A program made the translations under genes and the position numbers. Source: Anaerolineae bacterium (GTDB lineage: Bacteria; Chloroflexota; Anaerolineae; B4-G1; SLSP01). Taken from it: DNA of 18,572 bases. Where the stretch lies: contig JAFGSL010000242.1 of the NCBI GenBank assembly GCA_016934645.1, positions 1 through 18,572 on the forward strand, written 5' to 3'. Positions 1-5,244 of this stretch are shown piece by piece (the stretch's first letter is position 1; each line of letters starts with the position of its first letter). Under the pieces are notes generated by a model. It did not search any database. It was not told the DNA's origin and saw nothing but the letters and a program-made list of their open reading frames with translations.

Positions 1-1
1 G

Positions 2-289
2 CGCACCGTCTACATCCTCGACGAGCCGACGACGGGCCTGCACTTCGCCGACATCCAGAAGCTGCTGGACGTGCTGCACCGGCTCACCGACGCGGGCAAC
101 ACCGTCATCGTGATAGAGCACAACCTGGACGTGGTCAAGACCGCCGACTGGCTCATCGACCTCGGCCCGGAGGGTGGGGACGCGGGCGGTTACATCATCG
201 CGGAAGGGCCCCCGGAAGCCGTCGCGCAGGTGGAGGAGAGCTACACGGGGCAGTTCTTGCGGCGGGTGCTGGCGCCGGTGATGGCGTGA
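2..289 (+). CDS. uvrA: UvrA, excinuclease ABC subunit A (C-terminal end, 5' truncated by window)
   Basis: The last 95 residues of the damage-recognition ATPase of nucleotide excision repair, a cytoplasmic protein that works with UvrB and UvrC. The visible part starts in the Walker B region of the second ABC domain: [10 protein letters not shown], with D and E for Mg/ATP, followed by the UvrA-type D-loop. The switch histidine follows in [25 protein letters not shown], a stretch highly characteristic of UvrA, and then the usual EGPPE segment near the C-terminus. The reading frame is open from base 2, so the gene starts outside the window. An intrinsic terminator follows 30 bases after the stop, so nothing downstream on this strand is likely to be co-transcribed. 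Identification is by recognised motifs and is very secure. Confidence 0.97.
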   Translation, partial: RTVYILDEPTTGLHFADIQKLLDVLHRLTDAGNTVIVIEHNLDVVKTADWLIDLGPEGGDAGGYIIAEGPPEAVAQVEESYTGQFLRRVLAPVMA

Positions 290-318
290 AGTGAATCGAC
301 ATCAGTTCGTAAACTGTG

Positions 319-356
319 AAACCCCTGATTTGAGTTGCGATCAGGGGTTTTGTTTT
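319..356 (+). terminator. Intrinsic terminator of uvrA
   Basis: A perfect 11-bp inverted repeat (AAACCCCTGAT at 319-329 with ATCAGGGGTTT at 340-350) encloses a 10-nt loop and is followed by TGTTTT. It sits 30 bases after the uvrA stop, in the right orientation for a Rho-independent terminator. The A-run on the left arm could let it work weakly in the other direction too, but no minus-strand gene ends here. Confidence 0.88.
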
Positions 357-628
357 GTCATAAGCGCAGCACGGACTGCTCAGAGTTTTGTCACTCTCGC
401 TCCGAGGGGAACGCCAGTTCCCCGTTTCAAGCCATAAAACGCGGATCTGACGATCCGCTCGAAGCAAAATTAGAGAATGATAAAGCCCTGCGGTCTGCTA
501 AGGTGCATTTCACTTGCCGGGGGCATCCCCTACTGTGGCCGCTCTCTGACGGTTCGCCTGAGTTCACCGCAGGCCGCGTCACCACAGGAGTCGCCCCATT
601 CTGAAATGTATCCGACTGCCAAAACAGG
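357..628. other. Non-coding stretch between uvrA and the toxin-antitoxin operon, with two adjacent small hairpins
   Basis: I find no convincing gene here. An 89-codon open frame crosses the region but begins inside the uvrA terminator, has no ribosome-binding site and has an odd Ser/Cys/His-rich composition. Two close hairpins are visible, each with a 7-bp perfect stem and a 4-nt loop: GGGGAAC/GTTCCCC at 406-423 and GCGGATC/GATCCGC at 441-458. They resemble hairpin pairs elsewhere in the window. The remainder (460-628) may be remnant mobile DNA, but I cannot name a family. Confidence 0.5.
406..458. repeat. Paired short palindromes (REP/BIME-like)
   Basis: Two 7-bp/4-nt-loop hairpins at 406-423 and 441-458 are separated by 17 bases. 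The second (GCGGATC-TGAC-GATCCGC) closely resembles the hairpin at 15040-15057 (GGCGGAT-TGTG-ATCCGCC). The paired arrangement is like bacterial REP pairs, but membership in a named family is not shown. Confidence 0.5.
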
Positions 629-657
629 TTGACAGTCCCTATCTATGGACTTATAAC
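629..657 (+). promoter_or_regulatory. Sigma-70-type promoter of the mazEF-xre operon with a possible operator
   Basis: A perfect -35 box TTGACA (629-634) lies 17 bases from a -10 box TATAAC (652-657), placing the start of transcription near 664, about 43 bases before the antitoxin start. A small inverted repeat, AGTCC (634-638) and GGACT (647-651), fills the spacer. It is a candidate operator for autorepression by the ribbon-helix-helix antitoxin, as is usual in such modules; the repression itself is inference. Confidence 0.75.
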
Positions 658-706
658 AGGGGCTAGAAAAGGGCCTTGTATTTAGACCTTGGTGGAGGTG
701 ATTGCT

Positions 707-940
707 GTGTATCAGACCAAAGTAAGTCTCAACGAACCGCTGGCCGAATTTGTCGGTAAGTATAAGACGTATGGTTTCAAGGACAGAAGCGATATGGTTC
801 GAACTGCTTTACAGTATTTTCGCCGGGAACTGGAATCGCAACGTTTGAAGGAATCGGCTGCCTTGTACGCTGAACTTTATGAGGAGGATTCCGAGTTACA
901 GGAATTGACCGAATCGGCAGTGGATGGATGGCCCGAATGA
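707..940 (+). CDS. Ribbon-helix-helix antitoxin of a MazEF-type module
   Basis: A 77-residue antitoxin expected to bind and neutralise the MazF-like toxin encoded next to it, and to repress the operon with the toxin as co-repressor. The N-terminal part (about residues 1-45) has the CopG/RHH layout: a short beta strand YQTKVSLN, a helix, then the turn and helix FKDRSDMVRTALQYF. The acidic tail (YAELYEEDSELQELTE) is typical of the flexible toxin-wrapping end of an antitoxin. A GTG at 707 is preferred over TTG 689 because GAGGTG at 695-700 is correctly spaced for it. The stop overlaps the toxin start by four bases (ATGA), indicating translational coupling. The C-terminal 39 residues recur in the degenerate copy near 1800. 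It could equally be called MazE-like or ParD-like; the symbol is left blank for that reason. Confidence 0.85.
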   Translation: MYQTKVSLNEPLAEFVGKYKTYGFKDRSDMVRTALQYFRRELESQRLKESAALYAELYEEDSELQELTESAVDGWPE

Positions 941-1293
941 GTGTACTAAAACGGGGCATGGTGATCGATGTCAATCTGGAACCGACGCAGGGTTCGGAAA
1001 CCGGCAAAGTGCGTCCGTGCGTGATAGTGACGAACGACGTTTATAACGAGCGCGTCCCAGTCATTCAGGTTGTGCTGATCACGGAATGGAGCGAGAAAAA
1101 AGGCCGTATCGTGACGAACGTGACCTTGATTCCGATGCCGGGCAATGGCTTGACGAAGAAATCGGTGGCCGATTGCCTGCAAACGCGCCCGATTGATTAC
1201 CGGTACCGGTTAGTGCAAGTCCGTGGGCGCTTGCAGGCAGAGGATATGGATAGGATTGACGTTGCTTTGAAACGCGTGTTGCAGTTGGAGTGA
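937..1293 (+). CDS. mazF: MazF/PemK-family endoribonuclease toxin
   Basis: A 118-residue toxin of the MazF/PemK/NdoA fold, whose members cut mRNA (sometimes rRNA or tRNA) at short single-stranded motifs and arrest growth when the antitoxin is lost. The family signature is clear at the N-terminus: RGMVIDVNLEPTQGSETGKVRPCVIVTND, with the conserved G-S-E..K-x-R-P loop at about residues 17-26, followed by the characteristic late segment VADCLQTRPIDYRYR and the C-terminal helix. Length is normal for the family. The ATG at 937 overlaps the antitoxin stop (ATGA); an in-frame ATG at 928 would add three residues but has no better ribosome-binding site. Cleavage specificity cannot be predicted from the sequence. 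Confidence 0.93.
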   Translation: MSVLKRGMVIDVNLEPTQGSETGKVRPCVIVTNDVYNERVPVIQVVLITEWSEKKGRIVTNVTLIPMPGNGLTKKSVADCLQTRPIDYRYRLVQVRGRLQAEDMDRIDVALKRVLQLE

Positions 1294-1294
1294 A

Positions 1295-1723
1295 ATGTGT
1301 GACAAGACTGATCCTCAGTGGTCGGAAGATGCCGAGATGTTGCAGGACATCCGGGACTACGACGCCGCCATGCAAGCCATTGCGGACGGCGAAGAGCTGA
1401 TCCCCGGTGAGGTCGTCAACGCGCTCGTGGATGGCGGAAATCCTATTCGCGTGTGGCGGGAATATCGCGGGATGACGCAGGCGCACCTGGCGAAGGTCGC
1501 CGAGATCAGCGTGCCGTATCTCTCGCAGCTTGAATCGGGCAAGCGGACGGGCAGTCCGGGTGTTTTGGGCGCGATTGCGCGTGGGCTTGATCTTGCGTTG
1601 GATGATTTGATCGGTTGGAAGGCCACTGCCCCGTCCGCCATTCTGGAACGGGTCGCGCAAGCGCCGGAGGAGGAGCCGATGTCTCTTGATGAGATCAACG
1701 CGCTTCTTCACGAAACGCGGTAG
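1295..1723 (+). CDS. XRE-family helix-turn-helix protein, antitoxin-like
   Basis: A 142-residue DNA-binding protein. Residues about 50-106 form a Cro/C1-type five-helix HTH: NPIRVWREYRGMTQAHLAKVAEISVPYLSQLESGKRTGSPGVLGAIARGLDLALDDLIG. The preceding residues (DYDAAMQAIADGEELIPGEVVNALVDGG) are typical of the XRE antitoxins that usually follow a RelE/HigB toxin. The tail SLDEINALLHETR resembles the C-terminal helix of several small antitoxins. The start ATG lies one base after the mazF stop, with GGAG at 1287-1290, so it is the third gene of the operon. No RelE-like toxin is visible nearby. It may be an orphan antitoxin left from a lost module or a third-gene regulator of mazEF; the sequence does not decide. 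Confidence 0.85.
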   Translation: MCDKTDPQWSEDAEMLQDIRDYDAAMQAIADGEELIPGEVVNALVDGGNPIRVWREYRGMTQAHLAKVAEISVPYLSQLESGKRTGSPGVLGAIARGLDLALDDLIGWKATAPSAILERVAQAPEEEPMSLDEINALLHETR

Positions 1724-1779
1724 CAGCGATAGTGCGAATCTTATGATTTCTTTGAGCAAGTGTTATTGTAGGCGCTTAC

Positions 1780-1946
1780 TGTGTTTCACAGCACTGATGG
1801 GTCCGCGCCAGGAGTTGGAACCCCAACATCTCACAGAATCGGCGATATTGTACGCTGAATTGTATGATGAGGATGTTGCATTACAGGCATTGACTGAACT
1901 GGCGGTGGATGGCTGGCCCGAATGAATGTACCAAAACGGTGAGATG
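1780..1946 (+). pseudogene. Decayed duplicate of the mazE-mazF junction
   Basis: From codon 1803 to the stop at 1923-1925 the translation matches the end of the antitoxin at 707-940 at 29 of 39 residues, including the exact ending AVDGWPE. The ATGA overlap with the next start codon is preserved (1922-1925). The duplicate toxin begins M-N-V-P-K-R, against M-S-V-L-K-R in the intact copy, and then hits TGA at 1940-1942. The N-terminal half of the antitoxin is missing or scrambled, though nucleotide similarity may reach back to about 1780 (TGTTTCACAG, against TGCTTTACAG in the intact gene). The remnant has no ribosome-binding site and ends where the hicB stop codon begins. It is evidence of a former second mazEF module, or of a duplication broken by a rearrangement. 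Confidence 0.85.
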
Positions 1947-2360
1947 TTAGCTGCTGGCATTTTCACGCGCAGCAATATACGCAATCGCCGCCTCAGCGAT
2001 AAACCCCGAACGTGTTTCTCCATACGTACTGGCGTATTTGTCCAACAAGCTCAAGATACGCTCTGGTAAAGTAATGTTCACACGCCTCGTTTTCCCAGAC
2101 AGTTTTGTGATGTCTACCGTCACAAAGGCCCAAATCCCATCCGCATAGTCGGGATTGCTTTGATGATGCTCAACGGTTTGCGGCGCAGGGACAGGCTCCT
2201 CATCTAATAACAGACCTTCCAGGTGACATTCAATCGCTTCGAGAGCTTGTTCCAGCGCTTCGTCGAGTGTCTCTCCCGCGCTGAAGCAGCCGGGAAGATC
2301 GGGCACGGTCACGCCATAATCGCTTTCAGGGTCTTTGTGTACAACGATAGGATAACGCAT
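1947..2360 (-). CDS. hicB: HicB-family antitoxin
   Basis: A 137-residue antitoxin that sequesters the HicA mRNA-interferase encoded just upstream and usually represses the operon. Residues 1-60 form the HicB partial RNase H-like fold with the family pattern YPIVVHKDPESDYGVTVPDLPGCFSAGETLDEALEQALEAI. Residues about 95-130 (VNITLPERILSLLDKYASTYGETRSGFIAEAAIAYIA) form a ribbon-helix-helix DNA-binding domain. The ATG at 2360 is chosen because AAAGGTG lies upstream at the right spacing; a longer frame to 2390 has no such site and would overlap hicA. hicA ends five bases upstream. The gene converges on the mazEF remnant, with no space left for a terminator. Confidence 0.95.
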   Translation of the reverse strand: MRYPIVVHKDPESDYGVTVPDLPGCFSAGETLDEALEQALEAIECHLEGLLLDEEPVPAPQTVEHHQSNPDYADGIWAFVTVDITKLSGKTRRVNITLPERILSLLDKYASTYGETRSGFIAEAAIAYIAARENASS

Positions 2361-2365
2361 AACTT

Positions 2366-2563
2366 TCACCTTTTCTCTTTCCAGGACCAACCCGCTTGCC
2401 TATAAATGCCTCTCACCGTTCCGATAGGTAAATCCCTTTTAGGATGCGGAACAGTCACCCGCCCTGGCTTGTCTGGATGTTTGTATTGATGATGACTGCC
2501 TCGAATGTGAACAAGCACCCAACCATCTTCTCTAAGTCTGGCGATGATTTCACGACTGTTCAT
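2366..2563 (-). CDS. hicA: HicA-family mRNA interferase toxin
   Basis: A 65-residue toxin with a dsRNA-binding-like fold; the family cleaves mRNA independently of translation and is neutralised by HicB. The sequence is canonical: MNSREIIARLREDGWVLVHIRGSHHQYKHP, with the catalytic His of G-S-H-H-Q at about residues 27-28, then VTVPHPKRDLPIGTVRGIYRQAGWSW. The ATG at 2563 gives the standard family N-terminus; the alternative start at 2587 lies upstream of the -10 box and can be excluded. No Shine-Dalgarno motif precedes the start codon, and the promoter lies immediately upstream, so the message is probably leaderless. Confidence 0.95.
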   Translation of the reverse strand: MNSREIIARLREDGWVLVHIRGSHHQYKHPDKPGRVTVPHPKRDLPIGTVRGIYRQAGWSWKEKR

Positions 2564-2569
2564 GATTCT

Positions 2570-2597
2570 ATTATACACACCATACACACAGAGTCAA
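2570..2597 (-). promoter_or_regulatory. Near-consensus hicAB promoter, probably giving a leaderless transcript
   Basis: On the minus strand, TTGACT (complement of 2592-2597) is 16 bases from a perfect TATAAT (complement of 2570-2575). Only six bases separate the -10 box from the hicA ATG, so transcription should begin at or next to the start codon. Within the promoter a near-direct repeat (GTGTGTATG then GTGTGTATAAT) could be the site of HicB autorepression; that role is inferred. Confidence 0.8.
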
Positions 2598-2610
2598 CTC
2601 TCTCAGATAT

Positions 2611-3942
2611 TCAATGCACCAACGCCGCCCAGTATCCTTCCTCCGTCGGCGTGACCAGATGCAGCAGCCCTTGTGCGTCTGCGGAGACTGCCTTCACGCT
2701 GGACCAGCGGCTCTGGCGGATGTCGAGCCAGCGCAATGTGAGTGCTTTGTCGCCTGCCGCGCTGACGTCCACCTTTACGTTGCCGCCGTCTGGAAAGAAG
2801 ACACCATATTCCACGCCGGGATTGGCGGTGCAGTAGGCTTCGTTCCAACTGCGGTTCTGCAGCAGGTCGTTGTGCGGCTCGCAGGTGAAGATGTCCAGCG
2901 CATCCGTGAACATCCGCATCGAGCGGATGTGCGCCTGGGCGATGACGCTCAATCCCAGACCCGAGGTAGGCCGGTGGAAGCGCGACGAGGCCAGCCCGCC
3001 GAAGATGTTGCGCCAGAACCGCTCCTGCGCATCGCGGGTGGAGCCGTAGCGCCCGGAATTCGCCCCGTAGATTTTTACGCTGTTCATCGGTCGGACCTTC
3101 CCAGAAGCGATGAGGCGGCGGCGAATCTCCTGTGGGTTGCTCCAGTGCTTGTCCGCCGGGCTGTGGTTGTTCTGCGAGATGTCCACAAAGCTGTATAGCT
3201 CCGGGTGATCGAAGGTTGCGGCGTGCTCCCCATCGAGCAGATTGTGCGCGTCCCACATCTCCGTGCACTGCACCGCCACGCCCGCCTGGGCGGCTTTCGC
3301 CTGGATGAACAAGGCCCAATACTTCCCCCATTCGGGGCTTTCGTTGGTTTCGTTGTCCATGCAGTAGAGGGTATTGCCGTAGTTCAGCGAGATCGACAGC
3401 ATCTTCTCGACCTGCTGAATTTGGTAGGACAGAACGAGCTTGTTGTTTTCGAGCGCAGGCACAGTGCGGAAGAAGGCACTTTCGCGCTGGCCGGGGTGGG
3501 TGGTGATGACTTCTTTCAATCCCGATTCGGCGGCGATGTAGTTGACGTTGTTCTTGGGATTGTAGGGATTGTCCTGCCACGGCTCGCGCGCGAAGTCGAA
3601 GCGGTCCCATAGCTCGAACTGCGCGATGATATCGCGTTCGGCGGCGAGTTCCAGGAAGCGGGTGAAGCGCTGCCAATACGCTTTACCGGGCCGGTCGAGA
3701 TCGTACAGGCCGGTCGCCGGGTCGCGCTCGAAGGGCCACACGTCGCCGGGGTCGCGGCTCGACATCGTGCAGCGGACGTAGTTCCCGCCGCAAGATTTGA
3801 GCAAGTCCAGGTGCGCTTCCAGATCGGGAATCTGGAAGAGGTTGTCCTCCACGCTGCCGCCGAGGAACAGGACCGGCTTGCCTTTATATTGCCAGTAGAA
3901 CGGATTTTGTGAATACGGTTGTATGCGATCTGCGTTTTCCAT
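2611..3942 (-). CDS. Putative glycoside hydrolase-like TIM-barrel protein (DUF4038/GH140-like)
   Basis: A 443-residue protein with no signal peptide, so probably cytoplasmic. The opening (NPFYWQYKGKPVLFLGGSVEDNLFQIP, then a long helix and CGGNYVRCTM) is the first strand and helix pattern of TIM-barrel glycosidases related to DUF4038/apiosidase-like proteins. The segment YCMDNETNESPEWGKYW (about 193-209) has the Asn-Glu pair (N197-E198) expected for the acid/base of clan GH-A-like barrels. E228 in CTEMWD is a possible second carboxylate. The last 45 residues (TLRWLDIRQSRW...GYWAALVH) look like the small C-terminal beta domain found on such proteins (PF12904-like). The ATG is preceded by AGGAG at good spacing. 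Substrate and even hydrolase activity are unproven; family placement is by pattern memory and moderate in confidence. Confidence 0.7.
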   Translation of the reverse strand: MENADRIQPYSQNPFYWQYKGKPVLFLGGSVEDNLFQIPDLEAHLDLLKSCGGNYVRCTMSSRDPGDVWPFERDPATGLYDLDRPGKAYWQRFTRFLELAAERDIIAQFELWDRFDFAREPWQDNPYNPKNNVNYIAAESGLKEVITTHPGQRESAFFRTVPALENNKLVLSYQIQQVEKMLSISLNYGNTLYCMDNETNESPEWGKYWALFIQAKAAQAGVAVQCTEMWDAHNLLDGEHAATFDHPELYSFVDISQNNHSPADKHWSNPQEIRRRLIASGKVRPMNSVKIYGANSGRYGSTRDAQERFWRNIFGGLASSRFHRPTSGLGLSVIAQAHIRSMRMFTDALDIFTCEPHNDLLQNRSWNEAYCTANPGVEYGVFFPDGGNVKVDVSAAGDKALTLRWLDIRQSRWSSVKAVSADAQGLLHLVTPTEEGYWAALVH

Positions 3943-3965
3943 TATGTCTCCTCACACGAAATAAA

Positions 3966-4028
3966 ACACCAAGACACAAAGACACAAAGTAAAATTCATA
4001 GAACTTCGTGTCTTTGTATCTTCGTGGT
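3966..4028. repeat. Imperfect inverted repeat with tandem GACACAAA units
   Basis: The left arm (3966-3990) has two tandem copies of a unit like AAGACACAA. The right arm (4003-4028) is nearly its reverse complement with mismatches; about 12 bases separate them. The ends read CACCAAG... and ...CTTCGTGGT. The element lies between two minus-strand genes and could form a long hairpin after the VOC gene, but it lacks a clean T-run, so I list it as a repeat and not a terminator. A fragment similar to its end (ACCACGAA) also occurs near 16877. Confidence 0.65.
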
Positions 4029-4055
4029 AGAAGTTCAGACCGTCGGTTAGGTTTC

Positions 4056-4457
4056 TTACGCCAGGCTGGGCGCTTGCCAGCTTTCGGGTGTGTAGTGGTG
4101 CAGTTCGATGCGGTTGCCGTCGGGATCGGTGATCCACGCCTGGAAGCTGTGATCTTTCCCCATCTTGATCGGGCTGACCTCGATGCCGCGCGCCTGCAAC
4201 GTTGCCACAGTGGCTTCGATGTCATCGACTTCCAGGCAGATGTGTCTGAATGACTGCTTCTCGGCAGGCGTGTCGAGTTGGCCTTCGAACAGCTCGATAA
4301 AGTTCCGCCCGCCGAGGAAGAGATAGACGCCGAAACGCCGTCCTTCATCATCCCGAAAGTCAAAGGCTTCCTTCAGTCCTAGACCATCCCGGTAGAAGTG
4401 CAGTGATTGCTCCAGATCCGATACGGTAAAACATGCGTGTGCTAACCCTGTAATCAT
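4056..4457 (-). CDS. VOC-superfamily (glyoxalase/bleomycin-resistance-like) protein
   Basis: A 133-residue single-module vicinal-oxygen-chelate protein with two beta-alpha-beta-beta-beta repeats (about residues 3-60 and 70-122). The four expected metal ligands are all present: H7 (GLAHACFTVSDLEQSLHFY), E55 (NFIELFEG), H72 (FRHICLEVDD) and E118 (DPDGNRIELHHY). The motifs GLGL (25-28) and ITDPDGNRIEL are typical of lactoylglutathione lyase/methylmalonyl-CoA epimerase relatives. A complete ligand set argues for an active metalloenzyme; the actual substrate cannot be inferred. AAGGAG precedes the ATG at normal spacing. It is separated from the gene upstream by a palindromic repeat, so the two may not form one operon. 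Confidence 0.9.
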   Translation of the reverse strand: MITGLAHACFTVSDLEQSLHFYRDGLGLKEAFDFRDDEGRRFGVYLFLGGRNFIELFEGQLDTPAEKQSFRHICLEVDDIEATVATLQARGIEVSPIKMGKDHSFQAWITDPDGNRIELHHYTPESWQAPSLA

Positions 4458-4482
4458 CGTGAACTCCTTGGAAAATATCGAC

Positions 4483-4532
4483 GGAACGCGGACGTCTCGT
4501 CCGCCAAGTTGCGGGCAGGATGCCCGCGTTCC
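4483..4532. repeat. Compound palindromic repeat: two hairpins inside an outer inverted repeat
   Basis: Outer arms GGAACGC (4483-4489) and GCGTTCC (4526-4532) enclose two perfect 7-bp hairpins with 3-nt loops: GCGGACG/CGTCCGC (4488-4504) and GCGGGCA/TGCCCGC (4511-4527). The inner and outer pairings partly compete, so the element can switch between one long stem and two small ones. It lies between two minus-strand genes. The CGGACG/CGTCCG core is shared with the palindrome inside the GH31 gene near 18067. Confidence 0.75.
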
Positions 4533-4556
4533 ATACAGAAAATCTGCTCCATTTGC

Positions 4557-5027
4557 TCAATCTACTGATGAAAAGTCATTTTGCTCCTCCTCGGTTGCAC
4601 GCAGCGTGTCGAGGGCTTCTACGTGAGCGATCCACTCGCGCCATTCTTTGGCGAGCCAGGTCTGTTGTTGTGCCTTAAGGTCGGCGATGATGGTCTTGTG
4701 CGTCGTTTCAGTATCGGCTATATTAACGTTTGTGACGTAGCGCGTCATTTCATCAAGGTTGCGCAGGCAACGTTTCTGAATACGCGCCCCGAGCCGTGAG
4801 GACTGAGCTTCGCTTGCGGCGTTGCGGTGCAGCGCAGCGGCGCGCCGTTGAAACGGTTTCAGCCAGGCATCGGGAATTTCGCCTTTGACGATTGCCTCAA
4901 GCGCCTGTAGACGTTCATGTATGGCACGTGTAACCATCTTCGAGGCTAGCTTGCTGAATCCATACATTCCCACTGTCATAACGGCGATAAACGCGAAAAA
5001 GAGCATAAAGAATGAACCTGTTGACAT
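4557..5027 (-). CDS. Small membrane-anchored protein of unknown function
   Basis: A 156-residue protein I do not recognise. Residues about 5-24 (SFFMLFFAFIAVMTVGMYGF) form one hydrophobic membrane segment at the N-terminus. The rest is charged and largely helical, with probable coiled-coil character (for example HERLQALEAIVKG and LKAQQQTWLAKEWREWIAHVEALDTL), ending in an acidic tail. The likely arrangement is a single anchor with a soluble helical domain; sidedness is uncertain. The ATG at 5027 is chosen because GAGGAG is six bases upstream; the in-frame ATG at 5033 directly abuts that site. No catalytic motif or heme motif is visible. It is transcribed towards the VOC gene, about 100 bases away. 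Confidence 0.75.
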   Translation of the reverse strand: MSTGSFFMLFFAFIAVMTVGMYGFSKLASKMVTRAIHERLQALEAIVKGEIPDAWLKPFQRRAAALHRNAASEAQSSRLGARIQKRCLRNLDEMTRYVTNVNIADTETTHKTIIADLKAQQQTWLAKEWREWIAHVEALDTLRATEEEQNDFSSVD

Positions 5028-5093
5028 TTTCATCTCCTCTTTGCTAATAGATGCGAGAACTGTACCTCAAAGCACAGGTTTGGCAAATGGCTA

Positions 5094-5121
5094 CGCCTGG
5101 GCGCGCATGCGCGCCCAGGCG
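5094..5121. repeat. Perfect 28-bp palindrome
   Basis: Positions 5094-5121 form a perfect uninterrupted palindrome, CGCCTGGGCGCGCA at 5094-5107 mirrored on the other side and centred on GCATGC. It lies in the divergent space between the small membrane-protein gene (starts 5027, minus) and the SDR gene (starts 5245, plus), directly upstream of a -35 box. It is placed like an operator or activator site for one or both genes. It could also extrude as a cruciform or belong to a repeat family. Confidence 0.8.
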
Positions 5122-5123
5122 CG

Positions 5124-5151
5124 TTGACTTTTTTATCGCGCATCATACAAT
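5124..5151 (+). promoter_or_regulatory. Promoter of the SDR-dehydratase pair
   Basis: TTGACT (5124-5129) and TACAAT (5146-5151) are spaced 16 bases apart. The expected transcript start near 5158 gives a leader of about 87 bases before the ATG at 5245. The -35 box is only two bases from the 28-bp palindrome. Confidence 0.6.
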
Positions 5152-5244
5152 GTTCTTACCTTTTGGCATGAGTTAAAGGGGAGTAAAGCCTTTCTTAAAA
5201 TGTTGCCATAGTTTCAGAATCTATGTGCTTGGGGGAAGTGTTTG

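Noticed and set aside
319..350. Possible small-RNA gene or attenuator after uvrA
   Set aside because: The stem, loop and T-run are fully explained as the uvrA terminator.
335..604. 89-codon frame between uvrA and the antitoxin
   Set aside because: It begins inside the uvrA terminator, has no ribosome-binding site and crosses two hairpins; the composition is not protein-like.
1079..1759. 226-codon minus-strand frame opposite mazF and the XRE gene
   Set aside because: It is the complement of two well-supported genes, has no ribosome-binding site and an Arg/Leu/His-rich composition.
2564..2587. Longer HicA start at 2587
   Set aside because: It would place the TATAAT box inside the coding region and adds residues absent from the HicA family; ATG 2563 gives the canonical start.
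2603..3676. 357-codon open frame on the minus strand
   Set aside because: It is an out-of-frame shadow of the glycosidase-like gene at 2611-3942 with an Arg/Gly/Pro-rich composition and no domain.
5094..5135. 28-bp palindrome plus T-rich tail as a plus-strand terminator
   Set aside because: No plus-strand gene ends upstream, and the T-run belongs to a promoter spacer with matching -35 and -10 boxes.
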